A stretch of DNA of 64,000 bases from NCBI RefSeq assembly GCF_000159355.1, contig NZ_GG670120.1, positions 62,001 through 126,000 on the forward strand. The letters are read 5' to 3'. A program made the position numbers and the translations under genes. The notes beneath the pieces are model-generated. The model did not search any database. It saw only the letters and a program-made list of their open reading frames with translations, and was not told where the DNA came from. This DNA comes from Lactobacillus johnsonii ATCC 33200 (GTDB taxonomy: Bacteria; Bacillota; Bacilli; Lactobacillales; Lactobacillaceae). Below, piece by piece: positions 16,169 to 25,081 of the stretch (position 1 is its first letter; each line of letters opens with the position of its first letter).

Positions 16169-17889
16169 TAACTAGTTTAAAGGCATTATCAGATGCTGAT
16201 AAACAAGACCACGCTGAAATTGAGGAAGAATATTTAACCAATAAATATCTGGATGATAATAATCACCTTAAGTTAAAGTCAATTGAGCATGACTATGAAG
16301 CATTTGAATCTGTTATGAATGAAATGACTGATTACGATCAGCCGTCAAAAGTCATCGATAACTATCGACTGTTTCAAAAATTGATTAGTAATTCAGACAT
16401 TGATAGTTCTAAATTGTATGAAGCAATGAATCACTTCAACATGGTTTATATTGAGTTAAGTAGTGACCCTAATGAAGAAAATCCGCAAGTTATTTTTGAA
16501 AGTTTAAACTCAACTGGGGTTTCACTCTCATCCTCGGATCTAGTGCGAAACTTTCTTTTAATGAAACTAGATTCGCAGGAGCAGTCGGGTCTTTATAAAA
16601 AATACTGGGTTAAGATAGAGCGGATGTTTGCAACTAAGACTTTTGCAGAATTTATTCGACATTACTTAGTGGTAAAAACTCATGTATCGGTAAAGAGAAA
16701 TAATGTTTATGGGAGTTACAAAGACTACTTTATTGCTGAAAAATTAAATTCTGAAAACGCATTAGCGGATTTATTTAAGTTTGCCAACTATTATGACCAG
16801 ATACTAAACCATAAAACTGAAGATAGTGAATTCAACAGGATTTTGGACCATATTAATGTCATGGATAGTAAAGTAGTGTTCCCTTACTTGATGTTACTCA
16901 TGTATTTGATAACTTCTGGTGAAATTGATCAAGGACAAGCTAATAGGTTAGCGCATATTTTAGAGAGCTACTTATTCCGTTTAAAGGCATGCCAATTGCC
17001 AACAAATGGCTTAAATAAAATTGTTGTTGGACTTTTTGATTTATCAAAGGTAAATGGCAATTTAAAGCTAAGATTGCTACGCCTGCTAAAAGCAAATTTT
17101 CCCGATGATCGTAAATTGTTCGATAGCTTGATGGAAGTAGATCTTTATCACCAAAGAAATCACTTAGCTAAATTAGCATTAGTTATTCTAGAAGAGCACT
17201 GTACTAAAGAAACAATTGATTTTAACGATGCGCAAGTAGAACATATTATGCCTCAGCGCTTAAATGCAGAATGGCGATTACAAGTTACCAATGCGGATAA
17301 GGTCAAAGAGCAATTTGATGGCACACTAGGTAACTTAACTCTTACTAAGTACAATCAAGAAATGAGTAACAAGCCTTATGATGAAAAAAGAGAATATTAT
17401 CAAGATTTAAACGTGTACCTTACTAGAGAAGTAGCGAAGACTTATGACCATTGTGGTAAGGACACCATCACTGACCGCACTAGAAAGCTTACTGATGAGC
17501 TAATAAAAATCTTCCCAATGCCAGACATAAAAGAGGTTAGCGAAGATGAGATTACTGGTGAATACACAATAGACCAAACAGTTGATGTCACTGGTAAGAA
17601 ACCTGTTCAGATTACTATTAGTGGAGATGACTATTCGGTAAAGACCTGGCGTCAAATGTTAATTGCTTTTCTGAATGATATTTGGAATAAAGACAGCTTG
17701 AATTTTGACCGCATTAAGGAGAATAGGCAGATTGATAGAATGTTATTTAGAGTTAATAGGAATCTAGAAAAGTTGGAAAATGGAACAGAGATTGAAACTA
17801 ATTCCTCAGCTACCGTTATCTTAGCTATCATTGCAAAAATCTCTGAAATTTGTGATATTACGGATCAAGTGTCTTATACAGTTAGATAG
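16160..17889 (+). pseudogene. GmrSD-type (DUF262-DUF1524) restriction-like protein, N-terminally truncated
   Basis: The frame is open from before 16170 (QQSLTSLKALSDADKQ) to TAG 17889. DUF262 proteins carry a DGQQRLT motif near residue 70-80; here the sequence starts in what looks like that motif, fused to phage sequence read from the other strand. Downstream are FESLNSTGVSLSSSDL (typical of DUF262) and, near 17227-17260, VEHIMPQRLN with LGNLTLTKYNQ about 30 residues later, which is the HNH-like nuclease signature of DUF1524. A restart at ATG 16315 would give 524 aa without the nucleotide-hydrolysing motif. In the family such proteins cut modified phage DNA; this copy should be inactive. Confidence 0.8.
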
Positions 17890-17943
17890 ACAAGCTGAAG
17901 GGCATTAACATTAACAATTTGCTGCGAAGGGGGATGGTAAAAA

Positions 17944-18543
17944 TTGAGTAATAAGATTGAAAAATTTGAGCCAAAAGAATTCATCAAGAGATTTAAGGAA
18001 CTTTTGCTTGATAAGGAAACAAATAGAATTTTAATTCGTGGATATTTTGATGATGATAAATTACTTTTAGTATTTAGTTGCCTTTATGATTTGGAGGAAT
18101 TTAATAAGGGTACTGTTGTAATTGGTAACACTACTGTTCCTTATGAAAGGCAATTCCTTGAAAAAGGACTTCGCGAAGTAGTTCCGAAGTTTAATTTAAG
18201 AGATTCATTTAACGTGTACGGGATGATTATTAATTTTGTACAGTGGAAAAGAAATAGAGATTTTTCATTTGGCTTTGATAAAGACTTTGCACTTTTTCAT
18301 CCTGTGCAGTCGGTATTAGACGGTAAAGATTTTCCAAAATTTTGCGCTACAATAAAGAATGCCAAGGCAAAGAAAAATATCCTGATAACCACTAATGATT
18401 TCAATAATACAGCCGAAAAACTTTATCCGTATATTGATGCAACTCTTATTTTGGATACAACGAGGGTTAATGAAGAACACGAGAAAACTTATAAAGTAAT
18501 TCAAAGTAATCTTCAAGCTGATAACAAAGTTTTACCATATTAA
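17944..18543 (+). CDS. Unrecognised protein, 199 aa, at the right end of the element
   Basis: The TTG start at 17944 follows AAGGGGGATGG and begins MSNKIEKFEPKEFIKRF. No signal peptide or membrane segment is seen. The middle has GTVVIGNTTVPYERQFLEKG and the C-terminal half FGFDKDFALFHPVQSVL and NILITTNDFNNTAEKLYPYI. I do not recognise the family. It lies 54 bases after the truncated GmrSD-type gene on the same strand and may have been its partner. Its last 90 codons are repeated at 7937-8211 in the inner element, so the gene is a constant part of the right end in this element family. Confidence 0.75.
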   Translation: MSNKIEKFEPKEFIKRFKELLLDKETNRILIRGYFDDDKLLLVFSCLYDLEEFNKGTVVIGNTTVPYERQFLEKGLREVVPKFNLRDSFNVYGMIINFVQWKRNRDFSFGFDKDFALFHPVQSVLDGKDFPKFCATIKNAKAKKNILITTNDFNNTAEKLYPYIDATLILDTTRVNEEHEKTYKVIQSNLQADNKVLPY

Positions 18544-18769
18544 ATGTCAAATGACTTTGTTCTTCCGCAGACACTCTGATTTTATTTTGAAACTTATATG
18601 TTCCCACAAACCAACAAAATCTGTGAATTACTATTCATCACTAAAATCCTTCAAGATTCAACATTTTAGATTCGAGTAAACGGATGTACTGCTTTTAGTT
18701 GGATAGCTCAAACCGCCTTAACTAGCGGTTAATCCAAAATGTGTAATTGGCCAACTCAGCTCGTGGCAT
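18270..18769. repeat. Direct repeat, outer copy of the element right end
   Basis: This is the partner of 7937-8437. It covers the 3' half of the unrecognised gene, the non-coding stretch 18544-18766 with the same CCGCCTTAACTAGCGG hairpin, and the end GCTCGTGGCATGT leading to an rlmD 3' end. Confidence 0.85.
18544..18766. other. Right-end non-coding stretch of the outer element
   Basis: No gene is seen in it; it is almost the same as 8212-8434 and ends at the displaced host rlmD end. Confidence 0.6.
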
Positions 18770-18802
18770 GTTGAAGCTGTAGCAGTGCTAGAGAAGAAAT
18801 AA
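18767..18802 (+). pseudogene. Displaced host rlmD 3' end, third copy
   Basis: The 12 codons read HVEAVAVLEKK and stop. They differ from the two element-type ends (13 residues ending TEK) and are followed by their own terminator, so they are probably the original chromosomal rlmD end, pushed 15 kb away by two integrations. Confidence 0.8.
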
Positions 18803-18821
18803 CGATTATTAAAATTAAAAA

Positions 18822-18861
18822 AATGCTGTATGATTTGTAAAAAACATACAGCATATTTTTT
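18822..18861 (+). terminator. Probable original rlmD terminator
   Basis: AATGCTGTATG (18822-18832) and CATACAGCAT (18845-18854) form a hairpin followed by TTTTTTT. It lies 20 bases after the displaced host rlmD end. Confidence 0.8.
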
Positions 18862-18968
18862 TGTCTCAAAAGGGTTGAGGATCGTGATATTCAAGAATTA
18901 CAATTAAAGAAAGATAATAAACGAAAAAGGTCTATTAAAAACTGGCATAACACGAAAAGGAAAATATT

Positions 18969-20000
18969 ATGCATCATCTAAAAAAATTTGTTCTATATAC
19001 TATCATGGCGCTTTGTGCTTTTTCATTACTTTTATTTGTAATACCGACCGATAAGATGAGTCCAGGAAGTCGAAATACTCCAAAAGATCTTAAAAGCTAC
19101 ATGAAGTCTCATCATATTAATGGGGTAATGTTAGTCAGTGGCAAAGATGGAACACCAGTTGTAGTGGAAAATAACGAAACTACTAATAAAGAAAAGATAG
19201 TGAAGGCTAATCAATTGTTTCCTACAGCTTCTTTGCAAAAAATTATGACAGGAACTGGAATTTATCAACTTCAACAAAAAAAGCAGCTCAATTGGAATAC
19301 TCCTTTATCTAAATATTTCCCTCAAGTTCCAGGTAGTAATGAGATAACGATTCGTGAATTAATGAATCATACCAGTGGATTGATTAATAATGCTCGTCCA
19401 AACGAACCTCTCAAAACGCAACAAGAACAAATTGCGTATATGCTTGACCATATGCAATACGATCATCTTCATACTTGGGATTACCAGGATGTGGACTATG
19501 AATTATTGGCAGCAATTATTAGTCGAGAAAGTAATTTAACTTATAATAATTACATTCAAAATCAATTTGCAAAGCCTCTTCATCTTAACCAGATAAAAGA
19601 TTTTTCTGAAGTTAATAAAAAAGAAATTCCACAGCCATTAAACGAAAATGTTAGCTGGCATACAGTAACAGTGACTACATCTTCTGACTTTGGAGCTGGA
19701 AATTTATTTATATCTCCAAATGATTATTGGAAATTCGTTTATAGCGAAGTTTTAAAAGATCCTAAGATGATTAACCAATTTTCTCAGCAAACTAAAGGTC
19801 AAGAAGTAGCCTACTTTGGCGGAGTATATTTTAAGGGAAATATAATTCGCGCAGAAGGTAGTATTCCAGGATATAATTCATGCTTTGTGGCTGACTATAA
19901 AACTAAGCAAATGATAATGCTTTTCTCTAATAATATTGACTATCTAACTTTAAAGAGAACATCTGATTATATTTTGCATCATTATTATGGAGAGCTGTAA
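18969..20000 (+). CDS. Beta-lactamase-family (class C-like) serine hydrolase, membrane-anchored or secreted
   Basis: The 343-aa protein starts with a hydrophobic signal or anchor (about residues 7-25). The serine hydrolase motif SxxK is TASLQK (about residue 92), the HTSG box is at about 136 (MNHTSGL), and the tyrosine motif is probably YQDVDYELLAA (about 173). Such proteins act on peptidoglycan peptides or other amide or ester bonds outside the cell; true beta-lactamase activity is not implied. The gene stands alone. Downstream comes an APH-like gene with its own ribosome site. Confidence 0.85.
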   Translation: MHHLKKFVLYTIMALCAFSLLLFVIPTDKMSPGSRNTPKDLKSYMKSHHINGVMLVSGKDGTPVVVENNETTNKEKIVKANQLFPTASLQKIMTGTGIYQLQQKKQLNWNTPLSKYFPQVPGSNEITIRELMNHTSGLINNARPNEPLKTQQEQIAYMLDHMQYDHLHTWDYQDVDYELLAAIISRESNLTYNNYIQNQFAKPLHLNQIKDFSEVNKKEIPQPLNENVSWHTVTVTTSSDFGAGNLFISPNDYWKFVYSEVLKDPKMINQFSQQTKGQEVAYFGGVYFKGNIIRAEGSIPGYNSCFVADYKTKQMIMLFSNNIDYLTLKRTSDYILHHYYGEL

Positions 20001-20045
20001 TTATTATTTTTGTATACTTCATTTTTTACCCATAGGATCAAATAT

Positions 20046-20831
20046 ATGAAAAAAACTTTAATTACTCAGATGCCAGAAGACCTACCAAAGGAGATTAAAA
20101 ATTTTATCTCTGACGCACCAATTTATGACAGTTCCTCTTCACCTGAAGCAAGAGTATATTTTGTAGATAAAGACGAAGGCTATTATTTAAAAAGAGCTAA
20201 CCTTGGAAAGCTAGCAAAAGAGGCCAAGATGACGCAGTACTTTTATTCAAAGGGACTTAGCGCAGAAGTGTTAGATTATACTGCAAATGATTATGATTGG
20301 CTTTTAACAAGGGCAGTTAAGGGTGAAGATTGCGTTTATTCAGAATATCTCGCAAATCCAAAACGCTTATGTGATACCATTGCTTGCGAATTAAGAAGAC
20401 TGCATGAAACAGATTACGCTGATTGCCCAGTTATAGAGAGAACCAGGGAATATTTAGCAACCGCCGAGAAAAACTACCAAACAGGAAATTATGATAAGTC
20501 AGTTTTTCCTGATAGCTTTGGCTATCGTTCAGCAGAAGAGGCTCACCAGGTTTTAGAAGCAGGTAAAGATGCTTTGCAGGCCAAGGTTTTACTCCATGGA
20601 GATTATTGTTTACCAAATATTATTCTTGATAACTGGAAGTTTTCAGGCTTTATTGACTTTGACTGTAGTGGGGTGGGCGATCGACATATTGATTTATTTT
20701 GGGGTGTTTGGACTCTCTGGTTTAATTTAAAGACTAATAAATATCGTGATCGCTTTCTTGATGCATATGGAAGAGATAAGATAGATGAGTCGCTATTAAA
20801 GGTGATTGCTGCAGCTGAGGTTTTTGGGTAG
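20046..20831 (+). CDS. Aminoglycoside phosphotransferase-like kinase (APH(3') family)
   Basis: The start ATG 20046 (MKKTLITQMPEDLP) is preferred; a TTG at 20010 in the same frame has no ribosome site. The protein has 261 aa, near the 264 aa of APH(3')-IIIa. The Brenner motif is LLHGDYCLPN (about 186-195) and the metal-site motif is FIDFDCSGVGDRHID (about 204). The N-terminal nucleotide lobe has YYLKRA (Lys about 57). GC is as low as in the chromosome. The protein could inactivate aminoglycosides or act on another small molecule; the DFD instead of the usual D-x-G leaves this open. Confidence 0.75.
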   Translation: MKKTLITQMPEDLPKEIKNFISDAPIYDSSSSPEARVYFVDKDEGYYLKRANLGKLAKEAKMTQYFYSKGLSAEVLDYTANDYDWLLTRAVKGEDCVYSEYLANPKRLCDTIACELRRLHETDYADCPVIERTREYLATAEKNYQTGNYDKSVFPDSFGYRSAEEAHQVLEAGKDALQAKVLLHGDYCLPNIILDNWKFSGFIDFDCSGVGDRHIDLFWGVWTLWFNLKTNKYRDRFLDAYGRDKIDESLLKVIAAAEVFG

Positions 20832-20846
20832 GAGTGTATAGAAAAA

Positions 20847-20996
20847 ATGATTTTGCGGTCATATAAAATTAGGGATTGTAAAAAGTTAATTAATCTTTTC
20901 TATAATACAGTTCATACTGTGAATGCAAAAGATTATACAAGTGAGCAGCTTGATGTTTAGGCTCCTAAAAATATAGATTTAAGAAAAAAAGAATAA
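20847..20996 (+). pseudogene. GNAT acetyltransferase remnant
   Basis: MILRSYKIRDCKKLINLFYN and the later KDYTSEQLDV resemble the start of small GNAT acetyltransferases. A TAG at 20958-20960 stands where the family has Trp (before APKNIDL), and after NIDLRKKE the similarity ends. Only the first third is present. Confidence 0.7.
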
Positions 20997-20997
20997 G

Positions 20998-21429
20998 ACA
21001 GGAAGTAAAGATAGACATTCCAACTTCCACATCAATGATTCAAAAAAGAGCTCAGAATCGACAGTTGAAAAATTACCAATTCAAAATGATAATTCAGTCA
21101 CAAAACTAGATGCACTATAGAATAAGCAAAACCATCAACCCAAAATTAATGGTATTTCCGCTACATTATTAGCTTCAAAGTTAGATATACCTGCAAATAA
21201 TCTAGAAAAAAGCACGAATAATAAATTTACGGAGACAAGTAACCATAAAAATGTTTCCTCTGGAATAAATAACAAGATGAATAATGGCTATGTAGCTTCA
21301 ACTTCCAGAAATAATGCAAGCTTGCCACAGGCGGAAAGTAAAAACAATAGTACTATCTTAGTTTTGGCAGGTATTAGTAGCTTGTTTACTGCACTTGGAT
21401 TGAGTATTTTCAAAAAGAAAACTAAATAG
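20998..21429 (+). pseudogene. C-terminal remnant of an LPxTG-type surface protein
   Basis: One frame reads through Ser/Asn/Lys-rich sequence to a sorting-signal-like end: LPQAE, then STILVLAGISSLFTALGLSI, then the basic tail FKKKTK and a stop at 21427-21429. The sortase motif has Ala where Thr is expected (LPQTG in lactobacilli), and a TAG at 21118-21120 interrupts the frame. No start is seen. It is the wreck of a cell-wall-anchored adhesin-like protein. Confidence 0.7.
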
Positions 21430-21573
21430 AAGTAAAAAGCATAATTTTCAGCAGGAAGTTTTGTTGACTAGAACACACCGATAATGGAAAAAATAGATTA
21501 TCTTGTTCTGTAATTAAGATTTTTCTTTCCAACTTTATTAACTTTTTGGTATGATAGATATGTTCAAAAAGTT

Positions 21574-21657
21574 GCCTCAATGGCGGAATTGGCAGACGCG
21601 CAGCGTTCAGGTCGCTGTTCACGCAAGTGAGTGCAGGTTCGACTCCTGTTTGAGGCA
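21574..21657 (+). tRNA. tRNA-Leu (anticodon CAG)
   Basis: The acceptor GCCTCAA (21574-21580) pairs with TTGAGGC (21650-21656). The D-arm GGCGGAATTGGCAGACGC is typical of tRNA-Leu, the anticodon arm CAGCG-TTCAGGT-CGCTG gives CAG, a long variable arm follows, and the T-arm GCAGGTTCGACTCCTG is present. CCA is not encoded. A TATGAT (21550-21555) with a weak TTCCAA 17 bases before it may be its promoter. Confidence 0.97.
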
Positions 21658-21660
21658 TGA

Positions 21661-21695
21661 ATAAAAGAGATATGTTTTGGCATATCTCTTTTATT
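21661..21695. terminator. Terminator between tRNA-Leu and the RluD-type gene (both directions)
   Basis: AAAAGAGATATG and CATATCTCTTTT form a perfect stem followed by T on the plus strand; it overlaps the last codons and stop of the minus-strand gene. Confidence 0.85.
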
Positions 21696-22539
21696 TTTTC
21701 TCCAATTTCACTGTTTTATTTTCAAAACTAAAGGGTTTTCTAAAGGTAAGTTGAAAGGCTGTTAACTGTAATTGTTCCCCATCTTGATAATCAGAATTAT
21801 ATAAGGGATCACCAATTATTGGGGCACCGAGAGCAGCTAAATGAACTCTGATTTGATGAGTTCGACCAGTTTCTAATGTAAGTTTTACCAGTATTCGATC
21901 TTTATCTCTTTTTATTACTTCATAGTGAGTCACAGCTTTTTGTCCATCTTGTCTCACCATTCTTTTTCTTTGATCATGTGGATCGTGACCAATTGGAAGA
22001 TCAATGATACCGGTATATTTTATTTGTGGAGAGTTAGAAATCCAGGCTAAATATTCTCGATGCAATGTTTTATCAGTTAATTGCCTGTTTAAAATTGGTA
22101 CAACCGCAGGATTTTTGGCCACTAACAAAAGACCACTTGTCAACATATCTAATCTGTGAACAATAAAAGGACTATAGCCTAAATAAGTTGCACAGTCATT
22201 TAATGCTGTATCTTCTTCATTTAAATTGGGATGTGTCTTTTGTCCAGTAGGTTTATTAATTACTAAAATATCATTATCTTCATAGACAACTTTAGGCAAT
22301 TTTCCACTGGCGGGATAAGGTTGTTGATCACTTTCAATATGATCAAGCTGAATTTCAATTTTATCTCCAGGTTTTACTAGAAAATTAAGTGGTAAATATT
22401 TTCCATTAACTAATATTTTCTTTTCACTACGTAAAAAGTGTCGCCATTTTCTTGGAATAAGCAATTTACACATTAGGTCATTAACACTCATTGGTATTAA
22501 ATAGTCGGGATATATGAGCGAATATTGGTATATAGTCAT
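21691..22539 (-). CDS. RluD/RluA-family pseudouridine synthase
   Basis: The 282-aa protein has an S4-like N-terminal part (PRKWRHFLRSEKKILVNG, about 29-46) and the catalytic domain with HRLDMLTSG (Asp about 130), GRTHQIRVHLA (about 224) and GDPLYN. It makes pseudouridine in rRNA or tRNA; the exact target cannot be read off. It starts at 22539, divergent from the PBP gene. Confidence 0.9.
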   Translation of the reverse strand: MTIYQYSLIYPDYLIPMSVNDLMCKLLIPRKWRHFLRSEKKILVNGKYLPLNFLVKPGDKIEIQLDHIESDQQPYPASGKLPKVVYEDNDILVINKPTGQKTHPNLNEEDTALNDCATYLGYSPFIVHRLDMLTSGLLLVAKNPAVVPILNRQLTDKTLHREYLAWISNSPQIKYTGIIDLPIGHDPHDQRKRMVRQDGQKAVTHYEVIKRDKDRILVKLTLETGRTHQIRVHLAALGAPIIGDPLYNSDYQDGEQLQLTAFQLTFRKPFSFENKTVKLEKK

Positions 22540-22644
22540 TTTTTCACCTTATCTAATTTTTAACCTTTAAAACACTATTTTTCAAATAAAGATATGCTAA
22601 AATCGTCATATTAGGTTTATTGACGAAAAGGGAGTTTTAATTTT

Positions 22645-24702
22645 ATGCATTCCCAAAATCATGAGTTTTGGCATCGCGTTCATTTAGCGATTAAAAACTT
22701 CAACCATCGTTTTCAAATTTGGCGTTGGGTAATTTTAATATTACTGTCCTGTTGTTTGTTTGTTTGTACATATTATACCGTTAAGGTAAAAACTTCGAAC
22801 ATCTCTAACATGAAGGCAGCACTTTCTACTACAACCACAATTTATGATAATAAAAATCAGAAGGCCGGATCCCTATACTCACAAAAGGGATCTTTTGTGG
22901 AACTGAACCAGATATCGCCTTATATTCAAGATGCTGTCATCGCTACAGAAGATCGGACTTTTTATAAAAATCCTGGTTTTAGTGTAAAAGGGATGGCAAG
23001 AGCGGCTATCAGTAGTTTAATCCACCGAGGTATTGTTGGTGGTGGATCTACCTTAACACAGCAACTAGCCAAGAATGCATTATTGACGCAAAAGCAGACT
23101 TTTTCTAGAAAACTAGAAGAACTCTTTTTTGCAATCGAAATTAATCGTGTCTATTCTAAAAAAGATATCTTAACAATGTATCTGAATAATGCTTATTTTG
23201 GTAACGGTGTTTGGGGTGTTCAAGATGCAGCAAGACGCTACTTTGGAAAAAATGCTAGCGATGTAACAGTAGGAGAAGCGGCTACAATTGCAGGTATGCT
23301 TCGTAGTCCAAGCTACTATAATCCAATTGATCACATGGACAATGCAATCGCAAGGCGAAATGTTGTTTTAGGATTGATGGCTGATACAGGAAAAATTACT
23401 AAGACACAAGCTGATAATGCTAAGAAGACTACGCTTACCCTTGATGATACATTTTCTCAAGAAGATGGCTATCGCTACCCTTACTTCTTTGATGCCGTTG
23501 TTGATGAAGCAATAGATCGTTATGGCTTAAAAGAAGAAGATGTAATGAACAAAGGATTAAAGATCTATACTACGCTAGACACTGGCTATCAAACTGCCTT
23601 GCAAGATAGTTTTGAAGAAAGCTGGAATTTCCCACCAAATGCCAGTGATGGTACTAAGGTACAAGGAGCTAGTGTTGCAATGGATCCAAAGACTGGAGCT
23701 GTTCGAGCAATGGTTGGTGGTAGAGGACAACATGTCTTTCGCGGCTATAACCGTGCTACCCAGATGAAACGTCAGCCGGGTTCGACTATGAAGCCACTAG
23801 CTGTCTATTCACCAGCTTTGCAGAATGGATATCATTATGATTCTGAACTTTCTAACAAACTGCAAAAATTTGGAAAAAACGGCTATGAGCCAAAGAATGT
23901 TGATAATCAATACTCAAATAAGATTCCAATGTATGAAGCGCTAGCTCAAAGTAAAAATGTACCAGCAGTATGGCTTTTAGATAAGATTGGTGTCAGCAAG
24001 GGTGTTCAATCAGTGGAAAACTTTGGCATTCACGTTAATAAGAGTGATCAAAACTTGGCATTAGCTTTAGGTGGACTTTCAACTGGTGTTTCACCATTGC
24101 AGATGGCGCGAGCTTATAGTGCTTTTGCTAACGAAGGTAATTTACCAAATCAATCCTACTGTATTACTAAAATCACTGATGCTAGCGACAATGTTATTGC
24201 TCAAAACAAGAATCCTGGTAATCACCGAATTATTTCAACTAATACTGCTAAAGAAATGACATCAATGCTTTTAGGCGTCTTTACTTCAGGAACTGGTAGA
24301 TCTGCTCAACCATCAAGTTTTAGAGTGGCAGGTAAGACTGGTTCAACTGAGGTACCAGATAGTTATGGATTTGGTACAAAAGACCAATGGATCGTTGGCT
24401 ATACTCCAGATGTTGTCTTATCAACTTGGGTAGGTTTTGATAAGACTGATCAAGAACATTATATGGAAGGTATTTCAGAAACTGGAATTACTCACTTATA
24501 TAAATCTGAATTGGAGCGGCTACTTCCATATACTTCTCAGACACAGTTTAAGGAAAAGAGCGCCCAACAGATAGCCAAAGATACAGGTGCAAATTCAGAC
24601 TGGCTTGGTAATTTAGGTCAACAAGTACGAAAAGGAATCAATGATACTGGGTCTAAGTTCAACGAATGGTATAATAATCTTAAAGGACTTTTAGGTCATT
24701 AA
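22645..24702 (+). CDS. pbp1A: Penicillin-binding protein 1A family (bifunctional transglycosylase/transpeptidase)
   Basis: The 685-aa protein has one membrane anchor (about residues 27-50). The glycosyltransferase (GT51) domain shows [13 protein letters not shown] (about 93-105) and [12 protein letters not shown] (about 132-143). The transpeptidase domain shows PGSTMKPL (active-site Ser about 380), SKN (about 434) and GKTGSTE (about 558). It polymerises and crosslinks peptidoglycan outside the membrane. TAAAAT (22598-22603) lies upstream. It may share a transcript with ylbF, 20 bases downstream. Confidence 0.92.
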   Translation: MHSQNHEFWHRVHLAIKNFNHRFQIWRWVILILLSCCLFVCTYYTVKVKTSNISNMKAALSTTTTIYDNKNQKAGSLYSQKGSFVELNQISPYIQDAVIATEDRTFYKNPGFSVKGMARAAISSLIHRGIVGGGSTLTQQLAKNALLTQKQTFSRKLEELFFAIEINRVYSKKDILTMYLNNAYFGNGVWGVQDAARRYFGKNASDVTVGEAATIAGMLRSPSYYNPIDHMDNAIARRNVVLGLMADTGKITKTQADNAKKTTLTLDDTFSQEDGYRYPYFFDAVVDEAIDRYGLKEEDVMNKGLKIYTTLDTGYQTALQDSFEESWNFPPNASDGTKVQGASVAMDPKTGAVRAMVGGRGQHVFRGYNRATQMKRQPGSTMKPLAVYSPALQNGYHYDSELSNKLQKFGKNGYEPKNVDNQYSNKIPMYEALAQSKNVPAVWLLDKIGVSKGVQSVENFGIHVNKSDQNLALALGGLSTGVSPLQMARAYSAFANEGNLPNQSYCITKITDASDNVIAQNKNPGNHRIISTNTAKEMTSMLLGVFTSGTGRSAQPSSFRVAGKTGSTEVPDSYGFGTKDQWIVGYTPDVVLSTWVGFDKTDQEHYMEGISETGITHLYKSELERLLPYTSQTQFKEKSAQQIAKDTGANSDWLGNLGQQVRKGINDTGSKFNEWYNNLKGLLGH

Positions 24703-24722
24703 AAAAGGAGTTTTTATTTAAA

Positions 24723-25076
24723 ATGGTTAATATTTACGATAACGCTAATCAATTAGCAAAGGATTTGCAAGAAACAGAACAATTCAAAGATTTAAAGAAA
24801 TCTCTTGAAAACTTAAAGAACAATCCAGAAAGTTTGGATTTATACCAAAGAATGGATAAGCTTCAACAACAAATTTTAGCTGCTCAAAATTCAGGCCAAC
24901 CACTTTCTGAAGATGTGCAAAAAGAATATCAAAAGATCAATGAAGAAGTTCGTAATAATGATGAATTAAAAGACATGATTACCAAGGAACAAGCTCTCTT
25001 CCAAATGATTAACGACGTTCAACAAGCTATGACTAAGCCAATCGGCGATTTATATGATGATTTAAAGGCAAAATAA
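24723..25076 (+). CDS. YlbF/YheA-family protein
   Basis: The 117-aa helical protein starts [20 protein letters not shown] and is rich in Gln, Asp and Lys, as in the YlbF/YmcA/YheA family. In Bacillus relatives work with RNase Y or competence regulation. Placement before yhaO-yhaN-yhaM fits the Bacillus yheA-yhaO-N-M order, so YheA-like is the better name. The ribosome site is AAAAGGAG. Confidence 0.85.
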   Translation: MVNIYDNANQLAKDLQETEQFKDLKKSLENLKNNPESLDLYQRMDKLQQQILAAQNSGQPLSEDVQKEYQKINEEVRNNDELKDMITKEQALFQMINDVQQAMTKPIGDLYDDLKAK

Positions 25077-25081
25077 TTAGT

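Larger units (their letters stand above)
8438..18769. mobile_element. Outer decayed integrative element in the rlmD 3' end
   Basis: It is bounded by the rlmD-end copies at 8435-8476 and 18767-18802. Content in order: a frameshifted gene, a P1B-ATPase/HMA/Dps/Fnr operon, a uracil-DNA glycosylase, a broken racemase, a serine recombinase C-terminus fused to a phage gene, a phage DUF2800 fragment, a truncated GmrSD-type gene and an unrecognised gene. The shared right end with the inner unit and the related recombinase fragments link the two. Much of it is deleted or rearranged; it is not expected to move. Confidence 0.65.

Noticed and set aside
16315-17889. Intact GmrSD restriction enzyme of 524 aa
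   Set aside because: The frame extends upstream to a junction within the DGQQR-like motif and the phosphate-binding part is missing; no ribosome site precedes 16315.
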